Both the position numbers and the translations under genes were made by a program. The notes below the pieces were generated by a model. That model ran no database searches. It saw nothing but the letters and a program-made list of their open reading frames with translations, and was not told the DNA's origin. From contig JAWHQI010000262.1 of assembly GCA_033032865.1 (NCBI GenBank), forward strand, positions 1,116,001-1,180,000: 64,000 nucleotides of DNA, read 5' to 3'. Shown piece after piece: positions 34,666 through 44,667 of this stretch (position 1 is its first letter; the number at the start of each line of letters is the position of its first letter). Origin of the DNA: Dactylorhiza incarnata (taxonomy: Eukaryota; Streptophyta; Magnoliopsida; Asparagales; Orchidaceae).

Positions 34666-34926
34666 TGATGAGTCCCAATTATATACACATATATGGACTC
34701 ATCTGGGCCGATTTTCTAGTCTATGCACTACACTTTAGGCATGTTTTCGCTCATATTTGTTATTGCATGCTATGTGCACTTCTAGGCCCGTTTTGGTGTT
34801 ATTTCTTGTTTATCTTCATTATTAGTTTTCATGCATGGTTAAGTGTCACTTTCAGTGGTTTGATTAGTGTTGTATGCTGGAGCAGGAGTCGTGCAGGTGT
34901 TCCTGGTACAAATCTGTACAGGAACA

Positions 34927-35190
34927 CTGCGCACGATCACTGGTTTTATTGCGCACGACCACTGGTCGTGCGTTATTGATCGTGTGCACTTACCCCCTGA
35001 ATTCTGAGTTCTGTCTTCCTTATCGCACGACCACTTACGATAGCGCGCACGACCACTGGTCGTGCGCCAGTGGTCGTGCGAACATTGTATTTTATAATTT
35101 TCTTGCCTTGCAGGCTCCGTCCAGACAGGCGCACGATCACAGGATGCTAGTGCGCACGACCACTGGTCGTGCGCCAATGACCGTCCACAT
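34927..35190 (+). repeat. Palindromic GCGCACGACCA module array, GypB 5' LTR
   Basis: Two perfect 23-base palindromes (35045-35067 and 35152-35174) with arms GCGCACGACCA and TGGTCGTGCGC around one base, plus partial copies. A spacer contains GAGTTCTGTCTT, the reverse complement of the AGACAGAACTC spacer seen in plus-strand coordinates in GypA and Del2, which lie on the minus strand. The array ends about 20 bases before the TATA box. The 3' LTR copy is at 39736-40000. Confidence 0.9.
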
Positions 35191-35206
35191 TGTTTATTCC
35201 AGCGCC

Positions 35207-35213
35207 TATAAAT
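35207..35213 (+). promoter_or_regulatory. TATA box of the GypB 5' LTR
   Basis: TATAAAT in AGCGCCTATAAATTGACC, repeated at 40017-40023 in the 3' LTR. Confidence 0.6.
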
Positions 35214-36286
35214 TGACCTGCTCACGAATTAGGTCGGCATCGACGCATTTCTTCCGCCCAGCTCCTCCATTTTCGCCCCTTCCGCAGGTTTTTTGCCCCT
35301 CCATCGCCGCCCACCATATGGAGGTGCTCCGGGCTTGATCTTCACGCCAATCTTGAGCCGGAGTTTCCTCTCGGCCTCCTCCTTCATCCTAGCGCTCCAA
35401 GGGAAGACCTAGCCGCCATCACCATCAAGCAAGAGGAAGTTTGCAACCTTACTGGATCGTGACACGAAGAAGACGGGCTCATTGGAGAGTAGTGACAGCT
35501 TTCTCTACCCCGGACGTAGTTTTGGACCGAGCTTGGACGCGGATTGACAACCGGACGATTCCAACCGTGAATCTACAATGAGACTTCGGATTCGGTCGAT
35601 TTCTTGCCTTATTCTTCTCTTATTGATGTGTATGTAGTTAGATCTATGTATTAAGATGAAGTTGCACTTAAACTAGTTTGTATTTCTATATATTTCATGT
35701 CTATGTGAAATGTTTGTTGTTTGAGTTGCTTGAGGTGCGCCCCATTCCATCCTCCATCCCGCCGTCACGTTCGTCGCCGCACTAGCAATTGCTAGTGGCG
35801 TGCTTGTCGAAGAGGTGCTTATGACCCTCACTCCGTTAGCCTATTTGTCCATCCGCCTACCAAAGCGTGGCATCGCGGCCCGTACTCCATCCCGCCTAAC
35901 GAAGCAGCGCGCTCAAGGCCTGCACAGTTCGACTCCGCTTGCCTACTCGTCCATCCGCCCTTGCGACGCAACACGCTCAAGGCCTGCCTAGTCTCCATTC
36001 CGCCAAGCGAAGCATTGCATAGCGGCATTGCATAGGAGTAGTCATAGCATTTTCTCTTTATTTTCCACAATCCAAAATCCCCGTTTCCACATCCATCCGC
36101 TCGAAAGGACTTCAATCTCAAGTCCTTCCTTGAAAGTTAACTCCACCTTACTGTGTTCCTTCGAGATTCGATACTCGGGGATTACTCCTCGTTTTATATT
36201 ACTTGAACGATCGGTACACTGCCGTTTCGTGTCGCAGTCTTACTACCGCCTATAGCGGAGTGCTAAGATTTGCGCCATCAAGTTTT

Positions 36287-36304
36287 TGGCGCCGTTGCCG
36301 GGGA
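36287..36304 (+). promoter_or_regulatory. GypB primer binding site (tRNA-Asp)
   Basis: TGGCGCCGTTGCCGGGGA, six bases after the LTR, identical to the GypA site. Confidence 0.93.
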
Positions 36305-36494
36305 ACACAGTCGTGTGAGTTTTCTGGAGAGGGAGAACCTGAGAGAGAAGCCCTTCCATTTGTAAATTGCATTTCTTTGTTTTATTTCTTTTTATTCCAT
36401 TTTCCTGTTTTAATTAGGTTGCTTTAGTAATTTTTGTTAGGTGTAGTATTTTGCACAATAGCATTTTTATTTTGAATCGTATTATCTTCACACT

Positions 36495-37730
36495 ATGTGG
36501 GCACATCTTAATTTCCGTTGCCGTTGGTGTGGAGCTACCTCCCACTCTAGTGATGAATGCCCTACGGAGAATAGTAGGCATAATTCTTATAGCCCAGCAT
36601 ATGGAGCACCGACTTCGTCTGATACTCCATATGGTGCGCGTAAGTCTTATGGCTACTCTGCTGAGCCTTTACCGTCATACTTCTTTTCGGCTTCAGCCCC
36701 CGCTGTGCCAAAGAAGCCCGCAAGGCAGTGCCGATTTTGTCGGAGCACTGATCATGTCTTGAAGGACTGTGCCGAGTATCTTCGCCAATTGGACGAGGAT
36801 GACGAGCCGGATATCCGGATCGTCCCAACTCCTAACTCTGGCGGCACACCTTCAACATCCGGTTATGTGTCTTTGTCACCTTCACATCTTGAAGGGTATG
36901 ACATGGACACGGTCACCGGATGTGCGGCTGTTCTATGCACCGACATTGCTAAGCCTATTCTCCATGTGCATCCACCACCTCTAGTGGATTCGATTCTTTG
37001 TGAGGAATCAGTGCTCGACTTTTATCCGAGCACTATTCTTCTCCCTGTTGTGCATACTACACTCATCTCTGATGACATTGTTGATGATGTGTCGCAAGAG
37101 GAGGCTGGTGACTTTAGTGTTATGCCTGTTCCTATGGAGGAGAACAACCTTCTAGGTGAAGAGGAGTTTTCCTCAACACCGGTGGAGGAAGTCCAAATCT
37201 TAGGCATGGCCACTGTTGATCCCGCCGAACCTTGTAGCATTGAGGACAATGCAAACATTATTTTACTTCCCCAACCTGATGGGAGTGAGACCGGGATCAC
37301 TCCCCCGATTGATGTTTATTTATGTTCTTCGTCTTCTTTATTTCTTGATCCCCTTCCTTCATCTGAGTCTGTGCAGGTTGAATCGTCACAGGTACTTCAG
37401 GAGGACTTGGAGCTTTTTGCTCAAGTCAATGATGAGAGCATCCTCTCATGTGAGGAGGTTTATTCCCCCTCTGTAGAGGAAGCTCCACCCATTGCCTTCG
37501 CCTCCTGCTGCCTCCCTGTTGACGACACCTTGCTAGGCAAGGATGTGTTTGGTGAGTTGAGTGAGGATATATCCTGCTCTTCTTACTTTCTGTTTCCTCT
37601 ACCTGCGTTATGTAGGAATTATTATTTGGGTAGAGGAGTAACTGTTCTGTCGCCGTATAGGTACCCGCCACCGACACGGATATTAGGCCAGTTACCTGTC
37701 CACTTCTCCTTCCATACTCCCATTAGCTAG
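36495..37730 (+). CDS. GypB protein: two zinc knuckles and acidic tail (411 aa)
   Basis: The only substantial ORF of GypB, intact, starting at an ATG about 190 bases after the primer site. Two CX2CX4HX4C zinc knuckles: residues 9-22 (CRWCGATSHSSDEC) and 79-92 (CRFCRSTDHVLKDC), joined by a Tyr/Ser/Pro-rich linker. Residues 93-411 are acidic, rich in Glu, Asp, Ser and Pro, with no domain I recognise, no protease DSG and no RT motif. Paired knuckles suggest RNA or single-stranded DNA binding, as in a nucleocapsid, but the usual Gag core is not recognisable. It occupies the slot held by Gag-protease in GypA. Codons remain open over 1.2 kb amid decayed DNA, which fits the young age or some constraint. 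Confidence 0.8.
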   Translation: MWAHLNFRCRWCGATSHSSDECPTENSRHNSYSPAYGAPTSSDTPYGARKSYGYSAEPLPSYFFSASAPAVPKKPARQCRFCRSTDHVLKDCAEYLRQLDEDDEPDIRIVPTPNSGGTPSTSGYVSLSPSHLEGYDMDTVTGCAAVLCTDIAKPILHVHPPPLVDSILCEESVLDFYPSTILLPVVHTTLISDDIVDDVSQEEAGDFSVMPVPMEENNLLGEEEFSSTPVEEVQILGMATVDPAEPCSIEDNANIILLPQPDGSETGITPPIDVYLCSSSSLFLDPLPSSESVQVESSQVLQEDLELFAQVNDESILSCEEVYSPSVEEAPPIAFASCCLPVDDTLLGKDVFGELSEDISCSSYFLFPLPALCRNYYLGRGVTVLSPYRYPPPTRILGQLPVHFSFHTPIS

Positions 37731-39462
37731 AACTGTACAAATGCCCAATAAGTCATGCTGGGATGACAATAACCCCAGTAGTTATCTTTCTTTTCTGCAT
37801 TTTTATTTCATCTAAGCATGTTTAATTAGTAGTATTTTTTTTTCAGTTTTATATTTTCTTTTGTTTCTGCGGAGCTGACCCATGCAGGTAACTTTTCTGG
37901 ATGGCGGATTCTGTGACTCATTTTAGCTTACACATCAATCTTCTGGTGTGCTCATTTCTGAGCACTGGGTACTCTCTTTCCCTAGCTTTTTCTGATTTTC
38001 ATGTCATCTATTTTGTGGATTGTTTAGTTTAAGTCTGGGGGAGAGCAGTTTTTGTGCCCATTCACGTGCACTCTTGCATAGCATGCTAGAAGTACTTTTA
38101 TTTTAGTTTTTTGGAAATTGTTGTTCATTTTCATTGCACACCATAGCACCCACTTGAGCGCGTACTCATCTGTTTGCTTGCTCTGTTGTGAATTTAATTC
38201 TTCTGCTTATTTGGGAAAGTCTAGGTGATGGCTTAGGACTATGTAGCAGAGTAAAATGTTGACTCTAGTAGTGCTCCTAGTCGAGTGCTCGGTTGCATCA
38301 AAATTTGTGTAGACTAGACTTCTCTTTATACTTATGGTTTTATATTTTTCTCTATTAGTGTAAATGTTGTTTACTCTACACAAATGGTGAATCCGATGGA
38401 ATCAAACGGTAGCGTAGGGATGTGTGTAAACGATCGCTAGACTCGTATTGCTTGAGTCGGGAGAAAGGAGAATCTTTCTCGGTGACTAGAACTTGCCCCA
38501 AGCGATTCTTGAAGCATTGGCATAGGATAGTTCTAGTGCGTGAGAATGACGTAGGCCATTATTTTGGCCCGGTTGAGCTTTTTATTTCATGCCTATCATC
38601 TACCCTTGCTAGCCCCTTTGTGCCTACCCCTTCCTCTTGATTCAGCTCCATTTTTTTCGCACCAAAAGCTTAAAAGCCTAGCCTAGTCGCACACCCAAAT
38701 CTGAGCTTTAAATTATAGTTATGTTTACATTTTGGGGGGTGTTGATGTGGTAATTTTTATAGTGGAAATTGTGGGTGTATTCATTGATATTTTTGCTGAA
38801 AAAAGAAAAGAAAGAAAAAGAAGAATGAAGTAGAGAAAGAAAAGAAAAAAAAGGGGATTGTTATGAAAAAAGTTGAATTGAAAATTTTGAAATTTTGGTA
38901 TTGGGAGCGGGCGGTGCACACACCTATGTTGCAAAAGTCCAAGTCTGGGGGTGTGGTGCATGTGTTTACTATCGTCGTGCGGGTAGCTCTATCTTATGCT
39001 CATGTTGGGTTAGGTGTGCTTAGCCTCCATGTTTATCTTTGTTGACCTCACCGTAACCCAAGCCCCATCTCTAGCCTTAAGTCCTGCTGACTCACGCTAT
39101 GATCCAATCTAGTGTCGTGGAGAGAATGTGACCGGGCGAGCCTATGTTCACTGACACCGATGGATTTCGGTGGAGTTGTCCGGCACCCCAATCTTGAGCA
39201 ATGCTCATCTCAGCGCTTAGTTTACTTTCTCCGTATGCATGACCGGACGATTCACCGTAGTTCACTATTTTGAGTAGTTGTAATATGCTTGTACACTTTT
39301 AGAAATATATAAACTGTTTATATAATCAGAAACCTTCTCTACTATTTTTCTTATGCACGTGAGCATGCGACTTCGCATGGTACTCTGTATTATAATTTTA
39401 AGCCATCTACTTTTCTTTCCTCGTTCGCGTAGAATTTGTTTGCTCGGGACGCGCAAACAGGT
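37731..39462 (+). other. GypB 3' non-coding region
   Basis: No recognisable gene; small ORFs here lack motifs. It contains AAGTCTGGGGGAG near 38032 and AAGTCTGGGGGTG near 38940, copies resembling the true purine tract, and a stretch (38400-38520) matching the GypA tail. An A-rich segment lies at 38800-38860. Confidence 0.7.
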
Positions 39463-39475
39463 AAGTCTGGGGGTG
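39463..39475 (+). promoter_or_regulatory. GypB polypurine tract
   Basis: AAGTCTGGGGGTG directly before the 3' LTR, identical to the GypC tract at 62848-62860. Confidence 0.88.
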
Positions 39476-41091
39476 TGATGAGTCCCAATTATATACACAT
39501 ATATGGACTCATCTGGGCCGATTTTCTAGTCTATGTACTACACTTTAGGCATGTTTTCGCTCATATTTGTTATTTCATGCTATGTGCACTTCTAGGCCCG
39601 TTTTGGTGTTATTTCTTGTTTATCTTCATTATTAGTTTTCATGCATGGTTAAGTGTCACTTTCAGTGGTTTGATTAGTGTTGTATGCTGGAGCAGGAGTC
39701 GTGCAGGTGTTCCCGGTACAAATCTATACAGGAACACTGCGCACGATCACTGGTTTTATTGCGCACAACCACTGGTCGTGCGCTATTGATCGTGTGCACT
39801 TACCCCCTGAATTCTGAGTTCTGTCTTCCTTATCGCACGACCACTTACGATAGAGCGCACGACCACTGGTCGTGCGCCACTGGTCGTGCGAACATTGTAT
39901 TTTATAATTTTCTTGCCTTGCGGGCTCCGTCCAGACAGGCGCACGATCACAGGATGCTAGTGCGCACGACCACTGGTCGTGCGCCAATGACCGTGCGCAC
40001 TATTTATTCTAGCGCCTATAAATTGACCTGCTCGCGAATTAGGTCGGGATCGACACATTTCTTCCGCCCAGCTCCACCGTTTTCGCCCCTTCCGCAGGTT
40101 TTTCGCCCCTCCATCGCCGCCCACCATATGGAGGTGCTCCGGGCTTGATCTTCACGCCAATCTTGAGCCGGAGTTTCCTCTCGGCCTCCTCCTTCATCCT
40201 AGCGCTCCAAGGGAAGACCTAGCCGCCATCACCATCAAGCAAGAGGATGTTTGCAACCTCTACCGGATCGTGACACGAAGAAGACGGGCTCATTGGAGAG
40301 TAGTGACAACTTTCTCTACCCCGGACGTAGTTGCGGACCGAGCTTGGATGCGGATTGACAACCCGACGATTCCAACCGTGAATCTACAATGAGACTTCGG
40401 ATTCGGTCGATTTCTTGCCTTATTCTTCTCTTATTGATGTGTATGTAGTTAGATCTATGTGTTAAGATGAAGTTGCACTTAAACTAGTTTGTATTTCTAA
40501 ATATTTCATGTCTATGTGAAATGTTTGTTGTTTGAGTTGCTTGAGGTGCGCCCCATTCCATACTCCATCCCGCCGTCATGTTCGTCGCCGCACTAGCAAT
40601 TGCTAGTGGCGTGCTTGTCGAAGAGGTGCTTACGACCCTCACTCTGTTAGCCTACTCGTCCATCCGCCTACCGAAGCGTGGCATCGCGGCCCGTACTCCA
40701 TCCCGCCTAACGAAGCAGCGCGCTCAAGGCCTGCACAGTTCGACTCCGCTTGCCTACTCGTCCATCCGCCCTTGCAATGCAGCGTGCTCAAGGCCTGCCT
40801 AGTCTCCATTCTGCCAAGCGAAGCATTGCATAGCGGCATTGCATAGGAGTAGTCATAGAATTTTCTCTTTATTTTCCACAATCCAAAATCCCCGTTTCCG
40901 CATCCATCCGCTCGAAAGGACTTCAATCTCAAGTCCTTCCTTGAAAGTTAACTCCACCTTACTGTGTTCCTTTGAGATTCGATACTCCGGGATTACTCCT
41001 CGTTTTATATTATTTGAACGATCGGTACACTGCCGTTTCGTGTCGCAGTCTTACTACCGCCTATAGCGGAGTGCTAAGATTTGCGCCATCA
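39476..41091 (+). repeat. GypB 3' LTR (1616 bp)
   Basis: Direct repeat of 34666-36280. The palindrome block is at 39736-40000 and TATAAAT at 40017-40023. One palindrome arm pair near 39771 carries a G-to-A change (GCGCACAACC). It is followed by CATGC. Confidence 0.95.
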
Positions 41092-41855
41092 CATGCATAC
41101 ACTTTTTCAACAAGTGGTATCAAGTATATATTCATTTCAACACGTGCTATCTTAAAATAATGATTTTTACTTTATAATTTTCGCTGCTTTTCTTACTACT
41201 TTATGCTCAATCATGCCTATATTTTTACAAGCGGTATCTACAAACTTTGCATATTGCATCTTATTCTCTACATAGCTCTACTTAATTCCAATTGCATATA
41301 CTCACCTCTACCCTCTTTTGACACTATCAAAAAGGGGGAGAATAAAATTGCATAAATGTTATAATTTAGGGGGAGTCCAAAAAAAATTAATAGAAAACAT
41401 TTTTGTAGGGGGAGTATTCATAGGTGGTGCATATTTTACTACTTGTTCGCTCGTTCATGAATACTTTTCTTACCCAACAAGTGGTCTTTTATTTACTAAA
41501 CTAATTATACTTCACATTTTCAATTAAAATCTCTTTTTCTCACACACCATGTGGTATCACTAAGTGATAAATATTTGTAATGCTCATTCTCTTCTCTACG
41601 GAATAGTTAGAAATTTTAACTCTTAAACGATATATTTTCTCTCCATCCTCTTTTGATAATACCAAAAGGGGGAGAATAACTTTGAAAGACATTCACATTT
41701 AAGGGGAGTAAAATTCATAGGAAGCTTTAATGTAGGGGGAGCATCTATATAGGGTGAGCATATGCATACTATCACACTTATTCTTTACTATAAACACAAA
41801 TCATATATTTGAATGATTTATTCTAAGGGGATTTGTTATTATCAATAGGGGAGTA
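41092..41855 (+). other. Sire3 3' region with repeated AGGGGGAG tracts
   Basis: AGGGGGAG or close forms at about 41333, 41368, 41407, 41667, 41702 (AAGGGGAG), 41734 and 41846 (ATAGGGGAG), the last next to the LTR. Multiple polypurine-like copies upstream of the 3' LTR are a known hallmark of Sireviruses. No ORF of note. Confidence 0.8.
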
Positions 41856-43250
41856 TGTTGGAACAAGCTAATGCAGCACATTAACGCTACCGCTGACGGT
41901 AGCGACGACTTAATTGGAAATATCGTCGAGATGGAAATATCATCGAGAGTGGAATATCGATGAGACTCATATATAACAAGTTCTACCATGGCACATTAAC
42001 TCTATCGGCGAGCGGTAGCCTTAGGAAACCACAATCAATCATGATTTGATTGAGAAACCAAAAGGAGCATCCAATATCATTGCGAAGGCAAGAATATATC
42101 ATATTTTCGTGGGAAATAATTTATTTCCAAAGATAAAAGCCAAATCCACGAAATTGAAGAGAATATAAGGAAGGAAATTGATGACTGTGTGCTACCACCC
42201 CGCTATAGAAACTACCACCAATGGTACTTTCCTACACATCAACCTCTATTTAAAACATCCCGAAAATGAGTTTAACTTGACGGTTATCGACGAAATTTTC
42301 GAGGGCTAAAAGCCCTGGCTGTCAAAAGAAAAGTGAAGGGTATTTCCCACTCATCTAAATAGAGAGTTATTCAGAGGAGATCAAAATGTTATTCATGCGC
42401 AACGATTGAAAGCTATCAAAATGGCGATTAAGAAGCTTTCTCTCAACATACACATGGATTGTTCTCGCTGTAACAAATTCTAATCAATTGGAGACATACC
42501 AGAATCTAAAGAACATCGAAGAGGGAGACTCTCAAGGCACAAAGATTGAAACTTTGTAAGAGAAATGACATCTGCATCAAGGGTTATATTTAGAGGGGAG
42601 TTTTTCTTTTATCTAATGTTCTATTCTTCTTTATTGTCTGTAGAGAAATTTGCCCGGTGGTTGACAAATAGGTCTTGCGATACTTGGGGGAATTTGCCTC
42701 GAGTTGTGGTGACTAAGTCTAGGTTAGATCAAGGAGGCAGTTCGAGGCCTTATCTGGAGAGATATATGCTAGAACCAACTAGTCCTTGGGAGAGGGGTCG
42801 GTATAGAAAATGAAAAGTATTTTTTTCTATTCGCCTTGATTTCAAGCATCATAGAAATCAAACATTTTGTTTTCAATCTCTAAAGAAATAAAATCATGTT
42901 TCTCTTTGTCTAATTATCTAGATTTTATTTCCATACACTAAAATGTTTTAAATAGCAATCTCAAAAATCTTTTACACAATATATTGGAAGGTTCATTTTC
43001 ATAAGAAATAAACCCTTGGATTTAACTTCTGTTTCTAGCGCCGAACGGTAGTTTCTACCGCCGACGGTAGTGAAGATAGATTGATATCTATCACTTTTTA
43101 AAGTAATCTTTTCTGAGGTATCAAAATATATTCTTCTATAAAATATTTTGAAACTTCTTTTATTAACAACAATAGTTCTATTTAATATTAAATTTCATAA
43201 AATCCTTATTCCCCCCCCCCCCCCCCCCCCCCCACTCTAAAGGCATCTAA
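41856..43250 (+). repeat. Sire3 3' LTR (right end approximate)
   Basis: Starts TGTTGGAACAAGC after a purine tract. The end region has TTATT, 23 Cs (43211-43233) and ACTCTAA. It carries CTACCGCCGACGGTAG-type palindromes near 41890, 42005, 42215 and 43045-43068 and TCGTCGAG-type motifs near 41930-41965 and 42285. The right end runs into a minus-strand env-like frame whose stop is at 43247. No gene inside. Confidence 0.75.
43211..43233 (+). repeat. Poly-C tract (23 C) in the Sire3 LTR
   Basis: Uninterrupted Cs at the position equivalent to the 21-C tract of Sire1 (21945-21965). Confidence 0.85.
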
Positions 43251-43665
43251 TGATCCAAAACCAACTTTGCATTTCCAGAAGTAAAATAAGGACTGTCAGA
43301 CCTTTGAGGCTCAAACACTATGAGATGTAGTCTCAGGGAGTGATGGAGTTCATGCACTATCCAAAGAGCTTGACCACCTCTAGTCTTCTCCCCCTTTTTG
43401 ACTTCTTCAATGATGCTTCTCTGAATGTCCTTTGTAGATTCCTCCAACTTCATAGATAAAGTTTCATTTATGAATTCTTGATTGTTCACACATTTGTTCA
43501 TGACGACTTTCTGACTGTCAGCAATTCTCTTTGTTAACTAGTCAACTGCACTTTGTGAATCGTCCAGTGATTTTTGATTAAATTCCATGGTAGAAACCAT
43601 CCTGGCACCCCGAGATTGAAGATCATTCATGCTACAGTCCAAAGTTGTTCCTGCCATGGTGAACC

Positions 43666-44667
43666 TGTTGGTGTTTCCAAGGTGATCTGGAAGTGATCAA
43701 GCATTTAGTCTCACTGCCAACGCGATGTGATCCTTTGAGGTCGCACACAAGAGTGTTTGGAGAAGTTGGAGGAAGGATTGTGTTGGCCTTACTCATATTG
43801 GATATGAGTGGAGGACCAATCCTACGACTTATTGGAGTTGGGTCAAGTCGACTGAATGCTCCACACGTATTGTGAATATAGTATGGAGTATGTTGGCAAG
43901 TTTTTGAGATGAGTCGTCGAGAATGTATTGAAGAAACTTATCTCAGGTCATCGAAAGGGTTCATCGAATGGTCTCGACGAAATATATCAATTTGTCAAAA
44001 TGTCTCAACGAATTGGATATCTTCTTCTAATCAACTCGTCAAATGGTCTCGATGAATCAGATCTTCTCGATGAATTTGTTCATTGAATTATCTCAGCAAA
44101 TTCGCCGAATGGTCTCAACAAATTTACTATACCCAACTAATTTTGTTTACTCTAATACTAGTATTTGGTGTGCGGATAGCTTCTCTCTTGCCTGGTGTAT
44201 AAATAGAACACAATTTTATGCCCTAGGTACGATCTCTCCTTTTACAATTTTATCAGAGAAACAAAAAGATTGTGAAGAACCGGCAGAAGGGTTCAGATTG
44301 GGTTCGATCCCGCCGCCGCCGTCGCCGCCTATCCTCATGTCACATCTAGAATCTGTGGGAATTGTAGATGGATCTTCTTCTCCAACCTAGTTCTTCTGCA
44401 ACAAGAAGCTAAGGTTCTTCTAAACTCGTATGGACTTCCATAGAGGCACAGATTGATTTCTGTGCTTGGAACTCAGAGTTTGTGTTCTAGATTTCATTGT
44501 GGAGCACCTCGATTGAGTATTGGCTCAATCCCATTCACGTATATCACAAAGTGTTGCTTCTCTTATTTCTTGATTCATGAAATCGCAAGTTCCGTTAACT
44601 ATTTAGGGTTATTCATGTTTGTATATTCTGTTGCGCAGTTGATGCTTTGTTCAAAGAAAACCCAACA
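43666..44667 (+). mobile_element. Solo LTR, copia type (1002 bp)
   Basis: Starts TGTTGG and ends CCAACA (perfect inverted ends), flanked by GAACC at 43661-43665 and 44668-44672. Removal restores the Sire4 env-like frame (VNAQITGW joined to FTMAG). It contains TATAAATA at 44198-44205 and a cluster of TCTCGACGAA-type motifs at 43910-44115. No internal element domain, so the copy was reduced by LTR-LTR recombination or is an LTR-only unit. Confidence 0.9.
44198..44205 (+). promoter_or_regulatory. TATA box of the solo LTR
   Basis: TATAAATA about 85 bases downstream of the palindrome cluster, in the middle of the LTR. This supports plus orientation. Confidence 0.55.

Larger units (their letters stand above)
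34666..36280 (+). repeat. GypB 5' LTR (1615 bp)
   Basis: The boundary is fixed by the CATGC duplication and by the primer site. It carries the terminal inverted pair TGATGAGTCC/GGACTCATC, the palindrome block at 34927-35190 and TATAAAT at 35207-35213. ORFs within it are not genes. Confidence 0.95.
34666..41091 (+). mobile_element. GypB: complete pol-less Athila/Tat-like element
   Basis: LTRs of 1615 and 1616 bp, both starting TGATGAGTCCC and ending GCGCCATCA, with CATGC duplicated at 34661-34665 and 41092-41096. Primer site for tRNA-Asp at 36287, purine tract at 39463. The 3.2-kb interior holds a single ORF (36495-37730) and no integrase, reverse transcriptase or protease. The LTRs differ at about 46 sites by eye (about 97% identical), so it is the youngest datable insertion here. 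It must have used enzymes from another element. Confidence 0.95.

Noticed and set aside
34666..34705. TGATGAGTCC...GGACTCATC looks like a hammerhead ribozyme core (CTGATGA plus stem II)
   Set aside because: No GAAA follows the stem at any of the four LTR copies, and no matching stem I/III with a cleavage site is visible. The CTGATGA match depends on the flanking base.
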